From Phycicoccus sp. CSK15P-2 (GTDB lineage Bacteria; Actinomycetota; Actinomycetes; Actinomycetales; Dermatophilaceae), in the NCBI RefSeq assembly GCF_016888005.1, contig NZ_JAFDVE010000009.1, positions 273,577 through 337,576 of the forward strand: a stretch of 64,000 bases of DNA, in the 5' to 3' direction. Under the pieces are notes generated by a model that made no database searches, was not told the origin of the DNA, and saw only the letters and a program-made list of their open reading frames with translations. Shown here one piece after another: positions 30,914 through 41,217 of the stretch. The first letter of the stretch is position 1; each line of letters begins with the position of its first letter. A program made the position numbers and the translations under genes.

Positions 30914-31531
30914 ATGAGCGACGCCACAGGACTCACCGCGCACGCCGCCCGCGCGCTGCTGGACGACAGCGAGGACGCGGCACGACGGGCCATCGACGTT
31001 CCCGGCGCCCCGCTCTTCGGGGCGTGGGGTGTCTTCTGGGCGGGCGGGTACGGGGCCGTGTGGCTGTCCGTGCGCGACCAGGTGGTCTACACGGGGCCCG
31101 CCGGCTGGTCGCTGGCCGTCATGGGTGTGTTGGGTGCACTGGCCCTCGCCGTCACCGCCGTCGTCATCGGGCGGGCCACTCGCGGGGTCTGGGGCCCCTC
31201 GGCGCGGGCGGGCATGTTCTACGGGCTCGCCTGGCCGGTGTCGTTCGCCGCCGGACAGGTGGTCGCGGTGGGGATCGCCCGTGCGGGCGGAGGAGCGCCG
31301 GAGCTCGTCGGCGTCGTGTCCGCCACCCTCCCGGCGCTCGTCGTCGCGGTCATCTACTGCGTCTCCGCGGCGGTGTGGGGCGGGGCCGAGTTCTTCGTCG
31401 CCGGCGCGGCCCTCGCCGTCGCCGCCTCGGGGGGCGCGCTCCTGGGACCGGTCGACGGCCTGCTCTGGCTCCTGCTCGTCGGGGCGACCGGGTTCGCCGC
31501 CGCCGCCGTCATGAGCGCGCGCACCCGATGA
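30914..31531 (+). CDS. Predicted multi-pass membrane protein
   Basis: A 205-residue protein I cannot assign to a function. After an N-terminal soluble stretch (HAARALLDDSEDAARRA) there are about six hydrophobic segments between residues 33 and 203, with no charged residues suggesting a catalytic site. Its stop codon overlaps the ATG of the winged-helix regulator (ATGA). Pairs of this kind, a small membrane protein plus a transcriptional regulator with a short wHTH, are common in actinobacteria and often respond to membrane stress, but that is only context. Confidence 0.85.
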   Translation: MSDATGLTAHAARALLDDSEDAARRAIDVPGAPLFGAWGVFWAGGYGAVWLSVRDQVVYTGPAGWSLAVMGVLGALALAVTAVVIGRATRGVWGPSARAGMFYGLAWPVSFAAGQVVAVGIARAGGGAPELVGVVSATLPALVVAVIYCVSAAVWGGAEFFVAGAALAVAASGGALLGPVDGLLWLLLVGATGFAAAAVMSARTR

Positions 31532-31848
31532 GCGTGGACCCCCGCGACCTCGCGGACGTCGAGCTCGACCCGGTCATCCACACCCCGGCGCGGCTGCGCA
31601 TCGTGGCCACCTTGAACTCGCTCGGCCCGGGTGACTCGCTGAGCTTCACCCGGCTCCAGGGCATCCTCGGTCTCACGGCGGGCAACCTCATCACCCACCT
31701 GCGCCGGCTCGAGGAGGCCGGCTACGTGCGGGTCGAGCGCAGCGGGGAGGGCCGCTCCGCCCGGTCCAGCACGGCGCTCACGGACGTGGGGCGGGCTGCG
31801 CTCACCACCTACCGCCGGTCGCTGGCGGCCATCCTCGACCAACCGTGA
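31528..31848 (+). CDS. Winged-helix transcriptional regulator (wHTH_27/MarR-like)
   Basis: A 106-residue single-domain DNA-binding protein. The recognition region runs SFTRLQGILGLTAGNLITHLRRLEEAGYVRVER (about residues 36-68) and a wing follows (GEGRSARSSTALTDVGR). The family of short 'transcriptional regulator' domains acts as dimers, often repressing their own operon. It overlaps the membrane protein gene by 4 bases and probably binds the inverted repeat at 30867-30890. Confidence 0.88.
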   Translation: MSVDPRDLADVELDPVIHTPARLRIVATLNSLGPGDSLSFTRLQGILGLTAGNLITHLRRLEEAGYVRVERSGEGRSARSSTALTDVGRAALTTYRRSLAAILDQP

Positions 31849-31874
31849 CCGCGCACGGCCGCTCCGCCCCGGCG

Positions 31875-32276
31875 TCAGGGCGCCGGCGTGACGCGGACGA
31901 TGACGCGGTCGGTGTGGCCGCGCCGCATGAGCCACTCGACGCCGAGCACGAGCCGGACCTGGACGCCGTACTTCTCCCGCAGGACCCGGTGGGCGGCGTC
32001 CACGGCCTCGCGGCCCTGCCTGACCTCGGCGACCCCGGCCAGCACCGGGGCGTCGTCGGCCACCCGGCCCCGTCGCGAGCAGGGGCGCAGCTCCACCCGG
32101 GGGTCGCGGCGCAGCCGCCGCACCTTGTAGGAGTCCGCGGGCGTCGTGACGACGAGTGCGCCCTCCCCGTCCGGAGCCGCCCACACCGGCGTCGCGACCC
32201 CGCTGCCGTCACGGCGGAACGTCGTCAGCGAGACGAACTGCTCCTCCGCCATCTCGGTCCAGGACGCGTCGCTCAT
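31875..32276 (-). CDS. PPOX-class F420-dependent flavin/deazaflavin-binding protein
   Basis: A 133-residue split-barrel protein of the pyridoxamine-5'-phosphate oxidase-like class. Seen: FVSLTTFRRDGSGVATPVWAA near residues 14-34 and LVVTTPADSYKVRRLRRDPRVEL near 41-63, the pattern of actinobacterial F420-binding PPOX proteins. The reaction is unknown; relatives reduce biliverdin or bind F420. It is a single gene, converging on the winged-helix regulator. Confidence 0.85.
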   Translation of the reverse strand: MSDASWTEMAEEQFVSLTTFRRDGSGVATPVWAAPDGEGALVVTTPADSYKVRRLRRDPRVELRPCSRRGRVADDAPVLAGVAEVRQGREAVDAAHRVLREKYGVQVRLVLGVEWLMRRGHTDRVIVRVTPAP

Positions 32277-32431
32277 GACGCCATCGTGTCACTCCCGGTG
32301 GCGCGCCACGTCGGTGGCCGTGCGTCCGAAGCCCGGACTCGCTCGCCCGTCCACCCGTCAGGATCGGAGAAGCGGCGCCGGGATCGGGCGGGGGACGATG
32401 GGAGGAGTCACGACCGAGCGAGAGGACCGCC

Positions 32432-32869
32432 ATGAGCGCTGCGAAGGACACCGAGGGGACGCTGACGGCCGAGGAGAAGGCGGCCATGAAGGAGCTGGCG
32501 CAGGAGCGACGAGCACGCAAGAAGGGGGCCAAGGCCGAGGACGACCTCAAGGCCGTGCTCGACAAGATCGCCGAGATGCCCGACGAGGAGCGCGAGCTCT
32601 GTACCCGCCTCCACGAGGTCATCACCGGGGCTGCACCCGGGCTCGCACCACGGACCTGGTACGGGATGCCGGCCTACGCCAAGGACGGCACGGTGCTCTG
32701 CTTCATGCAGAACCCCACGAAGTTCGGGGTCCGCTACACGACGCTCGGTTTCCAGGACGTCGCCGCCCTCGACGACGGCCCGATGTGGCCCACGGGCTTT
32801 GCGATCGTCCGGCTGACGAAGACCGTCGAGAAGGACGTCGCGGCCCTCGTCCGCCGCGCCGTGGGCTGA
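32432..32869 (+). CDS. DUF1801-family (YdhG-like) protein
   Basis: A 145-residue small alpha/beta protein. The N-terminal third is a lysine/glutamate-rich helix (EEKAAMKELAQERRARKKG), and the rest holds the DUF1801 core with LAPRTWYGMPAYAKDG and VLCFMQNPTKFGVRYTTLGF. Relatives include the frataxin-fold iron chaperone Fra/YdhG, but I infer no more. The ATG follows GAGAGGACC. It converges on the metallopeptidase with a 1-base gap. Confidence 0.82.
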   Translation: MSAAKDTEGTLTAEEKAAMKELAQERRARKKGAKAEDDLKAVLDKIAEMPDEERELCTRLHEVITGAAPGLAPRTWYGMPAYAKDGTVLCFMQNPTKFGVRYTTLGFQDVAALDDGPMWPTGFAIVRLTKTVEKDVAALVRRAVG

Positions 32870-32870
32870 C

Positions 32871-33788
32871 TCAGCGCTCGTAGACGGACTGCACCGCGAA
32901 GGTGTCGCAACGGTTGAGGTCGCCGGTGCGGAACCCGGTCATGAACCACTGCTGACGCGCCTCCGCCGACCCGTGGGTCCACGACTCCGGGGTGACGCGG
33001 CCGGAGGTCTTCTCCTGGATCCGGTCGTCGCCGACCGCGGCCGCCGCGGACAGGGCCGAGTCGATGTCGCTCTGGGTGAGCTGCTTCAGGAACGGCGTCC
33101 CGGTGTCCTCGTCGGCCACCGCGCTGGCGTGCTGGGCCCAGACCCCTGCGAGGCAGTCGGCCATGAGCTCGACCCGGACGGCGCCGGACTCGGCGCCCTG
33201 CGGGTCCTGCTGGGCGCGGCCGAGGAGCCCGAGCTGGTCCTGCAGCGCGTGCCCGTACTCGTGCGCGACCACGTACTCCTGGGCCAGCGCACCGTCGTCG
33301 GCGCCGAACCGCTGGGTGAGGACCTCGAAGAAGCTGGCGTCGATGTAGACGCTCTTGTCGAGCGGACAGTAGAAGGGCCCGACCTGGTTGCTCGCGGTGC
33401 CGCACCCCGACTGGGTCGTCCCGCTGTAGAGGACCGTCTGCGTGGGCTGCCACTCCCGCTTGAAGCGGACGAGCTCGCCCTCCCAGAACGCCTGCACGGA
33501 GTTGACCGTGCCGATGACCCGGCACTCGACATCGGCGTTGGCGTCCGCGCCGGTCTGGCACCGCGAGAACGCGTCACCGTCCTGCTGCCCTCCCGCCTGG
33601 ACCTGGCCGGGGTCGAGCTGTCCGCCCCCGGTCGGCAGCTGGCTCGGGTCGATACCGAAGATCATCGCGAGGATGACGAGGACGATGCCGCCGATCCCCC
33701 CACCGACGACCATCCCGCCCGGGCCCCCGCCCCGCCCACCCGACCTCACCTGCGAGGTGTCGAGCGTGACGTTCTCGTTGAAGCTCAT
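32871..33788 (-). CDS. Neutral zinc metallopeptidase (YpfJ/KPN_02809 family)
   Basis: A 305-residue membrane-anchored protein. After a short cytoplasmic N-terminus with a Gly-rich stretch, one hydrophobic segment (IGGIVLVILAMIFGI, about residues 33-47) anchors it and the bulk faces outward. The zinc site is VAHEYGHALQDQLG near residues 180-193 (HExxH) and the third ligand is probably Glu in RVELMADCLAGVW. Cys residues could form disulfides. The biological substrate is unknown. Confidence 0.9.
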   Translation of the reverse strand: MSFNENVTLDTSQVRSGGRGGGPGGMVVGGGIGGIVLVILAMIFGIDPSQLPTGGGQLDPGQVQAGGQQDGDAFSRCQTGADANADVECRVIGTVNSVQAFWEGELVRFKREWQPTQTVLYSGTTQSGCGTASNQVGPFYCPLDKSVYIDASFFEVLTQRFGADDGALAQEYVVAHEYGHALQDQLGLLGRAQQDPQGAESGAVRVELMADCLAGVWAQHASAVADEDTGTPFLKQLTQSDIDSALSAAAAVGDDRIQEKTSGRVTPESWTHGSAEARQQWFMTGFRTGDLNRCDTFAVQSVYER

Positions 33789-33836
33789 CGGGCCGCCTTC
33801 CGGTTCGCCGTGGCCGGACGGGTCTCCGGCGGGACC

Positions 33837-33843
33837 TAGACTA
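33837..33843. promoter_or_regulatory. Overlapping divergent -10 elements (metallopeptidase / ABC-F)
   Basis: The heptamer TAGACTA gives TAGACT on the plus strand and TAGTCT on the minus strand, offset by one base: a near-perfectly symmetrical -10. It would drive the ABC-F gene rightward (leader about 67 bases) and the metallopeptidase leftward (leader about 43 bases, with GGAAGG before its ATG). Transcription starts are inferred. Confidence 0.55.
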
Positions 33844-33854
33844 GAGGGGACGCC

Positions 33855-33882
33855 GGGCCGCTGCGCCGCCGCACGCGGCCCG
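33855..33882 (+). other. Leader hairpin of the ABC-F gene
   Basis: GGGCCGC (33855-33861) pairs with GCGGCCC (33875-33881), extendable by one C-G pair, in the predicted 5' leader of the ABC-F gene. Several antibiotic-resistance ABC-F genes are controlled by leader attenuation, so a regulatory role is possible, but no leader peptide or U tract is evident. Confidence 0.35.
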
Positions 33883-33915
33883 TTCGCGCGTCCACCCCCG
33901 ACCGAGAGGTACCCC

Positions 33916-35514
<1,599 letters not shown>

Positions 35515-35586
35515 GGCAGACCGATGACTTCGGCGTGGGAGCCGGGTCGGTACGGGTGAGGATGTCCCCGACGACAGGAGCCCGAC

Positions 35587-36057
35587 ATGCCGACCATCAC
35601 GCCCAGCCTCTGGTTCGACGACGACCTCGAGGAGGCGATGGCGTTCTACGCGTCCGTCTTCCCGAACTCCCGAGTCCACGACGTCGTGCGCTACACCGAG
35701 GCCGGGCCGGGTGAGCCCGGCACGGTCGTCACCGCCACGTTCGACCTCGACGGCACGCGGTTCAGCGGGATCAACGGCGGTCCGATGTTCCGGTTCACCG
35801 AGGCCGTGTCGTTCGTCGTCGACTGCGCCGACCAGGACGAGGTCGACCACTACTGGAGCGCCCTCACCGACGGCGGGGAGGAGTCGCAGTGCGGGTGGCT
35901 CAAGGACAGGTTCGGCCTCAGCTGGCAGGTGGTCCCGCGGCGGCTCGGGGAGCTGTTGTCCGATCCCGACCCGGCGCGAGCAGCCCGCGCCACTCAGGCG
36001 ATGCTCGGGATGCGCAGGATCGTGGTCAGCGAGCTCGAGGCCGCCGCGGCGGGCTGA
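35587..36057 (+). CDS. VOC-family protein (PhnB-like glyoxalase fold)
   Basis: A 156-residue protein of the PhnB/3-demethylubiquinone-methyltransferase-like group of the vicinal oxygen chelate superfamily. Seen: TPSLWFDDDLEEAMAFYASVF at the N-terminus, FSGINGGPMFRFTEAVSFVV mid-way and GWLKDRFGLSWQVVPRRLGEL near residues 101-122. No confirmed reaction. The ATG follows CAGGAG at good spacing. It converges on the LacI-family gene. Confidence 0.85.
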   Translation: MPTITPSLWFDDDLEEAMAFYASVFPNSRVHDVVRYTEAGPGEPGTVVTATFDLDGTRFSGINGGPMFRFTEAVSFVVDCADQDEVDHYWSALTDGGEESQCGWLKDRFGLSWQVVPRRLGELLSDPDPARAARATQAMLGMRRIVVSELEAAAAG

Positions 36058-36098
36058 AACCCCACCGACGGACCTGGCCGACTGCGGTCGGGCGGGTG

Positions 36099-37133
36099 TC
36101 AACGCGGAGCGGCGGTGGACGCGCGGACGACCAGCCGGGTGGCGAGGGCCACGTGTGGTGCGTCGACCTCGTGTCCGTCGACGAGGCGCAGGAGCGTCCG
36201 GAGACCGAGCGACCCCATCTCCAGCAGCGGCTGACGCACCGTCGTGAGCGGCGGGGACGCCGTCATGGCCAGCGGGACGTCGTCGAAGCCCAGCACGGAG
36301 AGGTCCTCGGGAACCCGCAGCCCCTGCCTGCGAGCGGCCTCGATCACCCCGAGCGCCACCTCGTCCGACCCCGCGAAGACGGCGGTCGGTCGGTCGTCCC
36401 GGTCGAGCAGCCGGACGCCGCCCCGGAGGCCGGTCTCGAAGTCGAAGACCTGCCCGCCCGTCACGAGGTCGGGCAGCAGCGCGTGGCCCTCGGCCTCCAG
36501 CGCGGCGCGTAGCCCGCCCACCCGGGCGGCGTTGCACGCGGCGCGCAGGGCGCCGCCGACGTAGCCGATCCGGTGGTGTCCGAGCGCGAGAAGATGCTGC
36601 CCCGCGCTCAGCCCGCCCGTGAAGTTCGTCGAGCCGATGCTCGGAGCCCCGGACGTCTGCGGGTCGACGGGGTCGACGAGGACCACCGGCAGACCGGCCT
36701 TGCGCAGGGCTCCGACCTGGGCCCGGGTCATCTCGCCAGTGACGCCGACCACCCCGGTCCGCCCCTCGCCGACGAGCCGTCGGGCCCAGGCCGTGGCGTC
36801 CTCGGGCCGTCTCGTGGCCTCGGACTCTCGCGTGCTCATGGCGACGACGACGCCGAGCTCGACGGCGGCGTTGAGGACGCCCTGGACGACCTGCCCCGTG
36901 AAGGCGGAGTGCAGGTGGTCGCACAGCAGCTCCACGCTGCGGGTGGGGTCGGGACGGTGCCGTGACGCCGTGGGGTAGTCGTGCTCGTCGAGCAGGACGC
37001 GGACGCGGGCACGGGTCCCCTCGGCGACGTCACGGCGGTTGTTGAGCACCTTGCTCACGGTCGCGACGGACACCCCGGCGGACTCGGCGATCGTCGCGAG
37101 GGTCGGTCGGGTGCTCCCGGTCACCCCGGGCAC
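36099..37133 (-). CDS. LacI-family transcriptional regulator of the beta-glucoside locus
   Basis: A 344-residue regulator. The N-terminal HTH (TLATIAESAGVSVATVSKVLNNRRDVAEGTR, about residues 11-41) is of the LacI type, and a periplasmic-binding-protein-like sugar-sensing domain follows, ending in the VLGFDDVPLAMTASPPLTTVRQP region. It starts (GTG 37133) 1 base after the stop of the GH3 gene, so the two are cotranscribed. It likely represses the GH3 gene and the divergent sugar ABC importer through the CGAAA-type repeats between them. Confidence 0.9.
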   Translation of the reverse strand: MPGVTGSTRPTLATIAESAGVSVATVSKVLNNRRDVAEGTRARVRVLLDEHDYPTASRHRPDPTRSVELLCDHLHSAFTGQVVQGVLNAAVELGVVVAMSTRESEATRRPEDATAWARRLVGEGRTGVVGVTGEMTRAQVGALRKAGLPVVLVDPVDPQTSGAPSIGSTNFTGGLSAGQHLLALGHHRIGYVGGALRAACNAARVGGLRAALEAEGHALLPDLVTGGQVFDFETGLRGGVRLLDRDDRPTAVFAGSDEVALGVIEAARRQGLRVPEDLSVLGFDDVPLAMTASPPLTTVRQPLLEMGSLGLRTLLRLVDGHEVDAPHVALATRLVVRASTAAPR

Positions 37134-37134
37134 G

Positions 37135-39573
37135 TCACCCGCTCCGTTCGACGGGGGTCACGGCCGTGGGCGTCGTGAGCCGGCGCCCGGTGCCGACCGT
37201 GCGCCGGTCGCCCACGAGCTCGAGATCGGTTCGGCACGGAAGGTCCTCCGCAGAGGTGCCGACGAGCACCTGGAGCGTCCCGGGCTCGACGACGTGCTCC
37301 AGCTCCGGTCCGACGAACGCGGTGCGGTCGGCATGGAGGGTGAAGGTGACGTCGGCGGACCCGCCGGGCTCCAGGGGGACCCGGGTGAACCCCACGAGCT
37401 GGCGGACCGGCCGCACCACCGAGGCGACCGCGTCGCGCAGGTACAGCTGGACGAGCTCCTCCCCGGCCCGTCCGCCCGTGTTGGTGACCCGCACGGTCAC
37501 CTCGACCTCCCCGTCGGCGACGAGCTCGTCGGCGGACAGCCGCAGGTCGTCGACGGTGAACGTGGTGTAGCTGCGGCCGAACCCGAACGGGAAGAGCGGC
37601 GTGGGGTCGAGGCTGCTGATGCCGGCGCTTTCCTCCGAGGCCAGAGGTGGCCGCAGGTACGTCCCGGGCTGGCCCCCGGGGGTCCGCGGCACCTGCACCG
37701 GAAGGTGCCCGGTGGGCTGGACCCGGCCGGAGAGTATCCCCGCGACGGCCGGGCCGCCCTCCTCGCCCGGCATGAACGCCTGGACGAGGCCGGCGACGCG
37801 CCCGGCCCAGTCCCCGAGGGCGTAGGGGCGGCCGGACACGACGACGAGGACCACGGGTGTGCCGGTCTCGAGAAGGGTGTCGACGAGCCGGCCCTGGACC
37901 CCCGGGAGTGCGAGGTCGTCGGCGTCACAGCCCTCCCCGGAGGTGCCGATGCCGAAGAGGCCGGCGCGGTCGCCGACGTAGGCGACGACGAGGTCGGCCG
38001 AGGCGGCGGCGTCGACGGCCGCGGCGATGCCCGAGGTGTCGTCACCCTCGACGGTGCACCCGGGCTCGTGGACGACCTCGGCGTCCGGCAGCTCGGCCCG
38101 CAGCGACTCGAGCATCGTGGGAACCTCGATACCGGGCCCACGTTCGGGGTAGCGGGGGAGGACGTGGTTGGGGAAGGCGTAGCAGCCCATGTGCGTGCGA
38201 GGGTCGTCCGCGCACGGGCCGACGACGGCCACCCGTGCCGGGAGCTCGCGTGCGTCACCGGTGAGCGGGAGAGCCGTGCCGGGGTCGAGGAGCACGACGG
38301 AGCGCTCCGCCATCCGGCGGGCGAGGTCGCGGTTGGCCGGGGAGTCGAGGTCCACCGAGCCGGCACGCTCGACCGACGCCTCCGGTGACCAGCCCGGGTC
38401 GAGCAGCCCGAGCTGGACCTTCTGGCGCAGGTGCCGTCGGACGGCACGGTCGACGAGGGCCTCGTCCAGCTCGCCGCGCTCGACACGCTCCACGAGATGG
38501 GTGCCGAAGCCCGAGGTGTCGGGCAGCTCGACGTCGACACCCGCCTGAAGCGCGGTGACCCCCGCACCGTCGACACCCCGGGCGACGCGGTGCATCGAGG
38601 CGAGGAACGGGACCGACCAGTAGTCGGAGACCACCGTGCCCTCGAAGCCCCACCGTTCGCGCAGCACGGTCGTGAGGAGCCACGGGTCCCCGCTCGTGGG
38701 GACGCCGTCGATGTCGTTGTAGGCGCTCATGACCGACCGCGCGCCGCCCTCGCGCAGCGCGGTCTCGAACGCGGGGAGGATGACCTCCAGGAGCTCGCGG
38801 CGACCCATCGAGACAGGTCCGTGGTTGCGGGCGGCCCGCGAGGACGAGTACCCCGCGAAGTGCTTGAGCGTCGCGATGACGCCCGCCGACTCGAGTCCCC
38901 GGACGTAGGCGGCGCCGAGCTGGCCGACGACGTAGGTGTCCTCGCCCATCGTCTCCTCGACCCGGCCCCACCGGTAGTCCCGGACGACGTCCATCACGGG
39001 GGAGAGCCCTTGGTGGACGCCGAGCGCCGCCATGTCGCGGCCGATCGCGGCGCCCATCTCCTCGACGAGCACCGGGTCGAAGGTGGCCGCCCAGGCGATG
39101 GCGGCCGGGTAGACCGTTGCCCCGTAGGTGGTGAACCCCGTGAGGCACTCCTCGTGGACGAGGGCCGGGACGCCGAGCCGGCTGCCCTCGAGGACGACCC
39201 CGTGCTGGCGGACGACCTCGGCGGCGCCCTCGGCCGGGGTGAGGGGGGTCGACCCGTACACCCGGGTGAGCTGGCCCAGGCCCTCCCGGCTCGCGTCCTC
39301 GAGCGGCACGGTGCCGGAGGCGGCGAACTGGTCCTGCAGCGGCGCGACGGTCCAGTGGTCCCCGTCCTCGGCCGTGGCGTCGTCGACGGGGGAGGAGTCC
39401 ATGTCGTTGAGCACCCACCGGCTGCCGAGCTGGGCGACCTTCTCGGCGAGGGTCATCTCCGCGAGGAGCGCCTCGGCGCGCTCATCCGCCGGTCGGGTGG
39501 TGTCCCGCCAGGCCGGGACTCCGTCCGCAGGCTGCGCGCGGTGTTCGGAGCCGGTCGTGGCGGGAAACGTCAT
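37135..39573 (-). CDS. Beta-glucosidase, glycoside hydrolase family 3
   Basis: An 812-residue GH3 enzyme. The (beta/alpha)8 domain includes VPALVHEECLTGF, KHFAGYSSS and VVSDYWSVPF, where the Asp is the expected nucleophile; a second alpha/beta domain and a C-terminal fibronectin III-like domain (EVTVRVTNTGGRAGEELVQLYL) follow. No signal peptide, so it should act in the cytosol on imported beta-glucosides, xylosides or cello-oligosaccharides. The ATG at 39573 lies at the edge of the divergent control region. Confidence 0.92.
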   Translation of the reverse strand: MTFPATTGSEHRAQPADGVPAWRDTTRPADERAEALLAEMTLAEKVAQLGSRWVLNDMDSSPVDDATAEDGDHWTVAPLQDQFAASGTVPLEDASREGLGQLTRVYGSTPLTPAEGAAEVVRQHGVVLEGSRLGVPALVHEECLTGFTTYGATVYPAAIAWAATFDPVLVEEMGAAIGRDMAALGVHQGLSPVMDVVRDYRWGRVEETMGEDTYVVGQLGAAYVRGLESAGVIATLKHFAGYSSSRAARNHGPVSMGRRELLEVILPAFETALREGGARSVMSAYNDIDGVPTSGDPWLLTTVLRERWGFEGTVVSDYWSVPFLASMHRVARGVDGAGVTALQAGVDVELPDTSGFGTHLVERVERGELDEALVDRAVRRHLRQKVQLGLLDPGWSPEASVERAGSVDLDSPANRDLARRMAERSVVLLDPGTALPLTGDARELPARVAVVGPCADDPRTHMGCYAFPNHVLPRYPERGPGIEVPTMLESLRAELPDAEVVHEPGCTVEGDDTSGIAAAVDAAASADLVVAYVGDRAGLFGIGTSGEGCDADDLALPGVQGRLVDTLLETGTPVVLVVVSGRPYALGDWAGRVAGLVQAFMPGEEGGPAVAGILSGRVQPTGHLPVQVPRTPGGQPGTYLRPPLASEESAGISSLDPTPLFPFGFGRSYTTFTVDDLRLSADELVADGEVEVTVRVTNTGGRAGEELVQLYLRDAVASVVRPVRQLVGFTRVPLEPGGSADVTFTLHADRTAFVGPELEHVVEPGTLQVLVGTSAEDLPCRTDLELVGDRRTVGTGRRLTTPTAVTPVERSG

Positions 39574-39587
39574 GGACGGTCTCCGAT

Positions 39588-39791
39588 CGAAACTTTTCGG
39601 GACGATCCGAAGGCGGGCAGGGGTGCCGTCGGACGCAGGGGAACGGGAGCAGTCTGGCTCGAAACGACTGTGCTGGCAAGGACTGCAGACCGTTCCGGCA
39701 TCCCTCGAGCTCCGTCCTGGGGACCGTTGACAGGTGTCGGTCGGAGGCCTACGTTGAGCAGCAGGTCGAAAGCGGGGTCGCCGTTTTCGAC
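39588..39791. promoter_or_regulatory. Divergent control region with LacI-type operator candidates
   Basis: This 288-base divergent gap (39574-39861) contains CGAAA-CT-TTTCG (39588-39599), a TCGAAAC half-site (39659-39665) and GTCGAAA-N13-TTTCGAC (39765-39791). CGAA...TTCG repeats are the sites of LacI-type sugar regulators such as BxlR in Streptomyces. One copy sits next to the GH3 start and another near the importer start, which suggests shared control of both directions. Confidence 0.6.
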
Positions 39792-39861
39792 AGTCACCGA
39801 ACAGTGTCCTCGCCGCCCGGTCGTCGTGGAGCGGGCAGGTGGACGTCCTCAGGAGATCAGC

Positions 39862-41217
39862 GTGGATCCTCAGACCCAGACTCGTCCGTCGGCCTCTCGC
39901 CGTAGCGTCCTCGCCTTCGTCGCGGGGCTCCCGATCACGGCTGCGACGCTGTCGGCGTGCGGCAGCTCCGGCCCCGGGAGCGCGGAGTCCTCCGGCGGTG
40001 GTGGCACCGGCGCCAGCTTCTGGACGCTCAGCGGAAAGCCGCAGGAGGACATCCGCCAGCAGGCCGCCGACGAGTTCAACGAGGCCCACTCCGACACGCC
40101 GATCGAGGTCACGCTCTTCCAGAACGACGCCTACAAGCAGAAGGTCAAGACGGCGCTCGGGGCGGGCCAGGCTCCGACGATCCTCTGGGGCTGGGGTGGC
40201 GGTGGCCTCAAGAGCTGGGTCGACGCCGGCCAGGTCGAGGACCTCACGTCGTTCTTCGACGAGAACGGCGACCTCAAGGACAAGATCTTCCCGGCGGCGT
40301 TCGGTGCGGCCACCGTCGACGACACGGTCTACGCCCTGCCCTGCGAGACGGTGACGCCCATCGTCCTCTACTGGAACAAGGCCGTGTTCGACCAGGTCGG
40401 CGTCCAGCCGCCGCAGTCCTGGAGCGACATCCTCGACCTCGTCCCGGCGTTCAACGACAAGGGGATCGCCCCGTTCTCGCTCGGCGGCCAGTCGCGGTGG
40501 ACCAACATGATGTGGCTCGAGTTCCTCTTCGACCGGATCGGCGGGCCGGAGGTCTTCCAGGCGGTGTTCGACGGCGAGAAGGACGCCTGGAGCAACCCGG
40601 ACGCCATCAAGGCCCTGACCGAGATGCAGAAGCTCATCGAGATGAACGGCTTCGTCAAGGGGTTCGCGTCGATCACGGCGGACTCCAACGCCGACCAGGC
40701 CCTGCTCTACACCGGCAAGGCCGCGATGATGCTGCACGGCGCCTGGACGTACGGGGGTATGAAGAACGACGGCGGCGACTTCGTGAGTGGCGGCAACCTC
40801 GGCTACATGAACTTCCCGGCGGTCGAGGGTGGCAAGGGCGACCCGAGCAACTCCGTGGGCAACCCCGCGCAGTACCTCTCGATCTCGTCGAAGGCCTCGG
40901 ACGAGGAGAAGAAGGCCGCGATGACCTTCCTCGCCGAGAGCCAGTTCACGGAGTCGATCCAGCAGGCCTGGATCGACTCCGGCAACATCCCGGTCGCGCA
41001 GGGCTCCGACGCACTCATCGGGGACGGTGAGGACGCCGACTGGCTGAAGTTCCAGTACGACATCGCCTCGAACGCCAACAGCTTCGTCCAGTCCTGGGAC
41101 CAGGCGCTCCCGCCGGCGCAGGCCGAGGTCCTGCTCGACAACATCGCCAAGCTCTTCCAGATGTCGATCGGTCCGGAGGAGTTCGCGACCAACCTCAACG
41201 CCGTCATCGGCACGTGA
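39862..41217 (+). CDS. Sugar ABC transporter substrate-binding lipoprotein
   Basis: A 451-residue extracellular solute-binding protein (family 1). An N-terminal signal with Arg-Arg (SASRRSVLAFVAGLPITAAT) ends in the lipobox LSAC, so it should be lipid-anchored on the outer face. The mature protein has the ABC sugar-binding fold with many aromatic residues (Trp-rich ILWGWGGGGLKSW). GTG start with AGGAGA at 39851-39856. It overlaps the first permease gene by 4 bases. Substrate probably a beta-glucoside or oligosaccharide given the GH3 gene. Confidence 0.92.
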   Translation: MDPQTQTRPSASRRSVLAFVAGLPITAATLSACGSSGPGSAESSGGGGTGASFWTLSGKPQEDIRQQAADEFNEAHSDTPIEVTLFQNDAYKQKVKTALGAGQAPTILWGWGGGGLKSWVDAGQVEDLTSFFDENGDLKDKIFPAAFGAATVDDTVYALPCETVTPIVLYWNKAVFDQVGVQPPQSWSDILDLVPAFNDKGIAPFSLGGQSRWTNMMWLEFLFDRIGGPEVFQAVFDGEKDAWSNPDAIKALTEMQKLIEMNGFVKGFASITADSNADQALLYTGKAAMMLHGAWTYGGMKNDGGDFVSGGNLGYMNFPAVEGGKGDPSNSVGNPAQYLSISSKASDEEKKAAMTFLAESQFTESIQQAWIDSGNIPVAQGSDALIGDGEDADWLKFQYDIASNANSFVQSWDQALPPAQAEVLLDNIAKLFQMSIGPEEFATNLNAVIGT

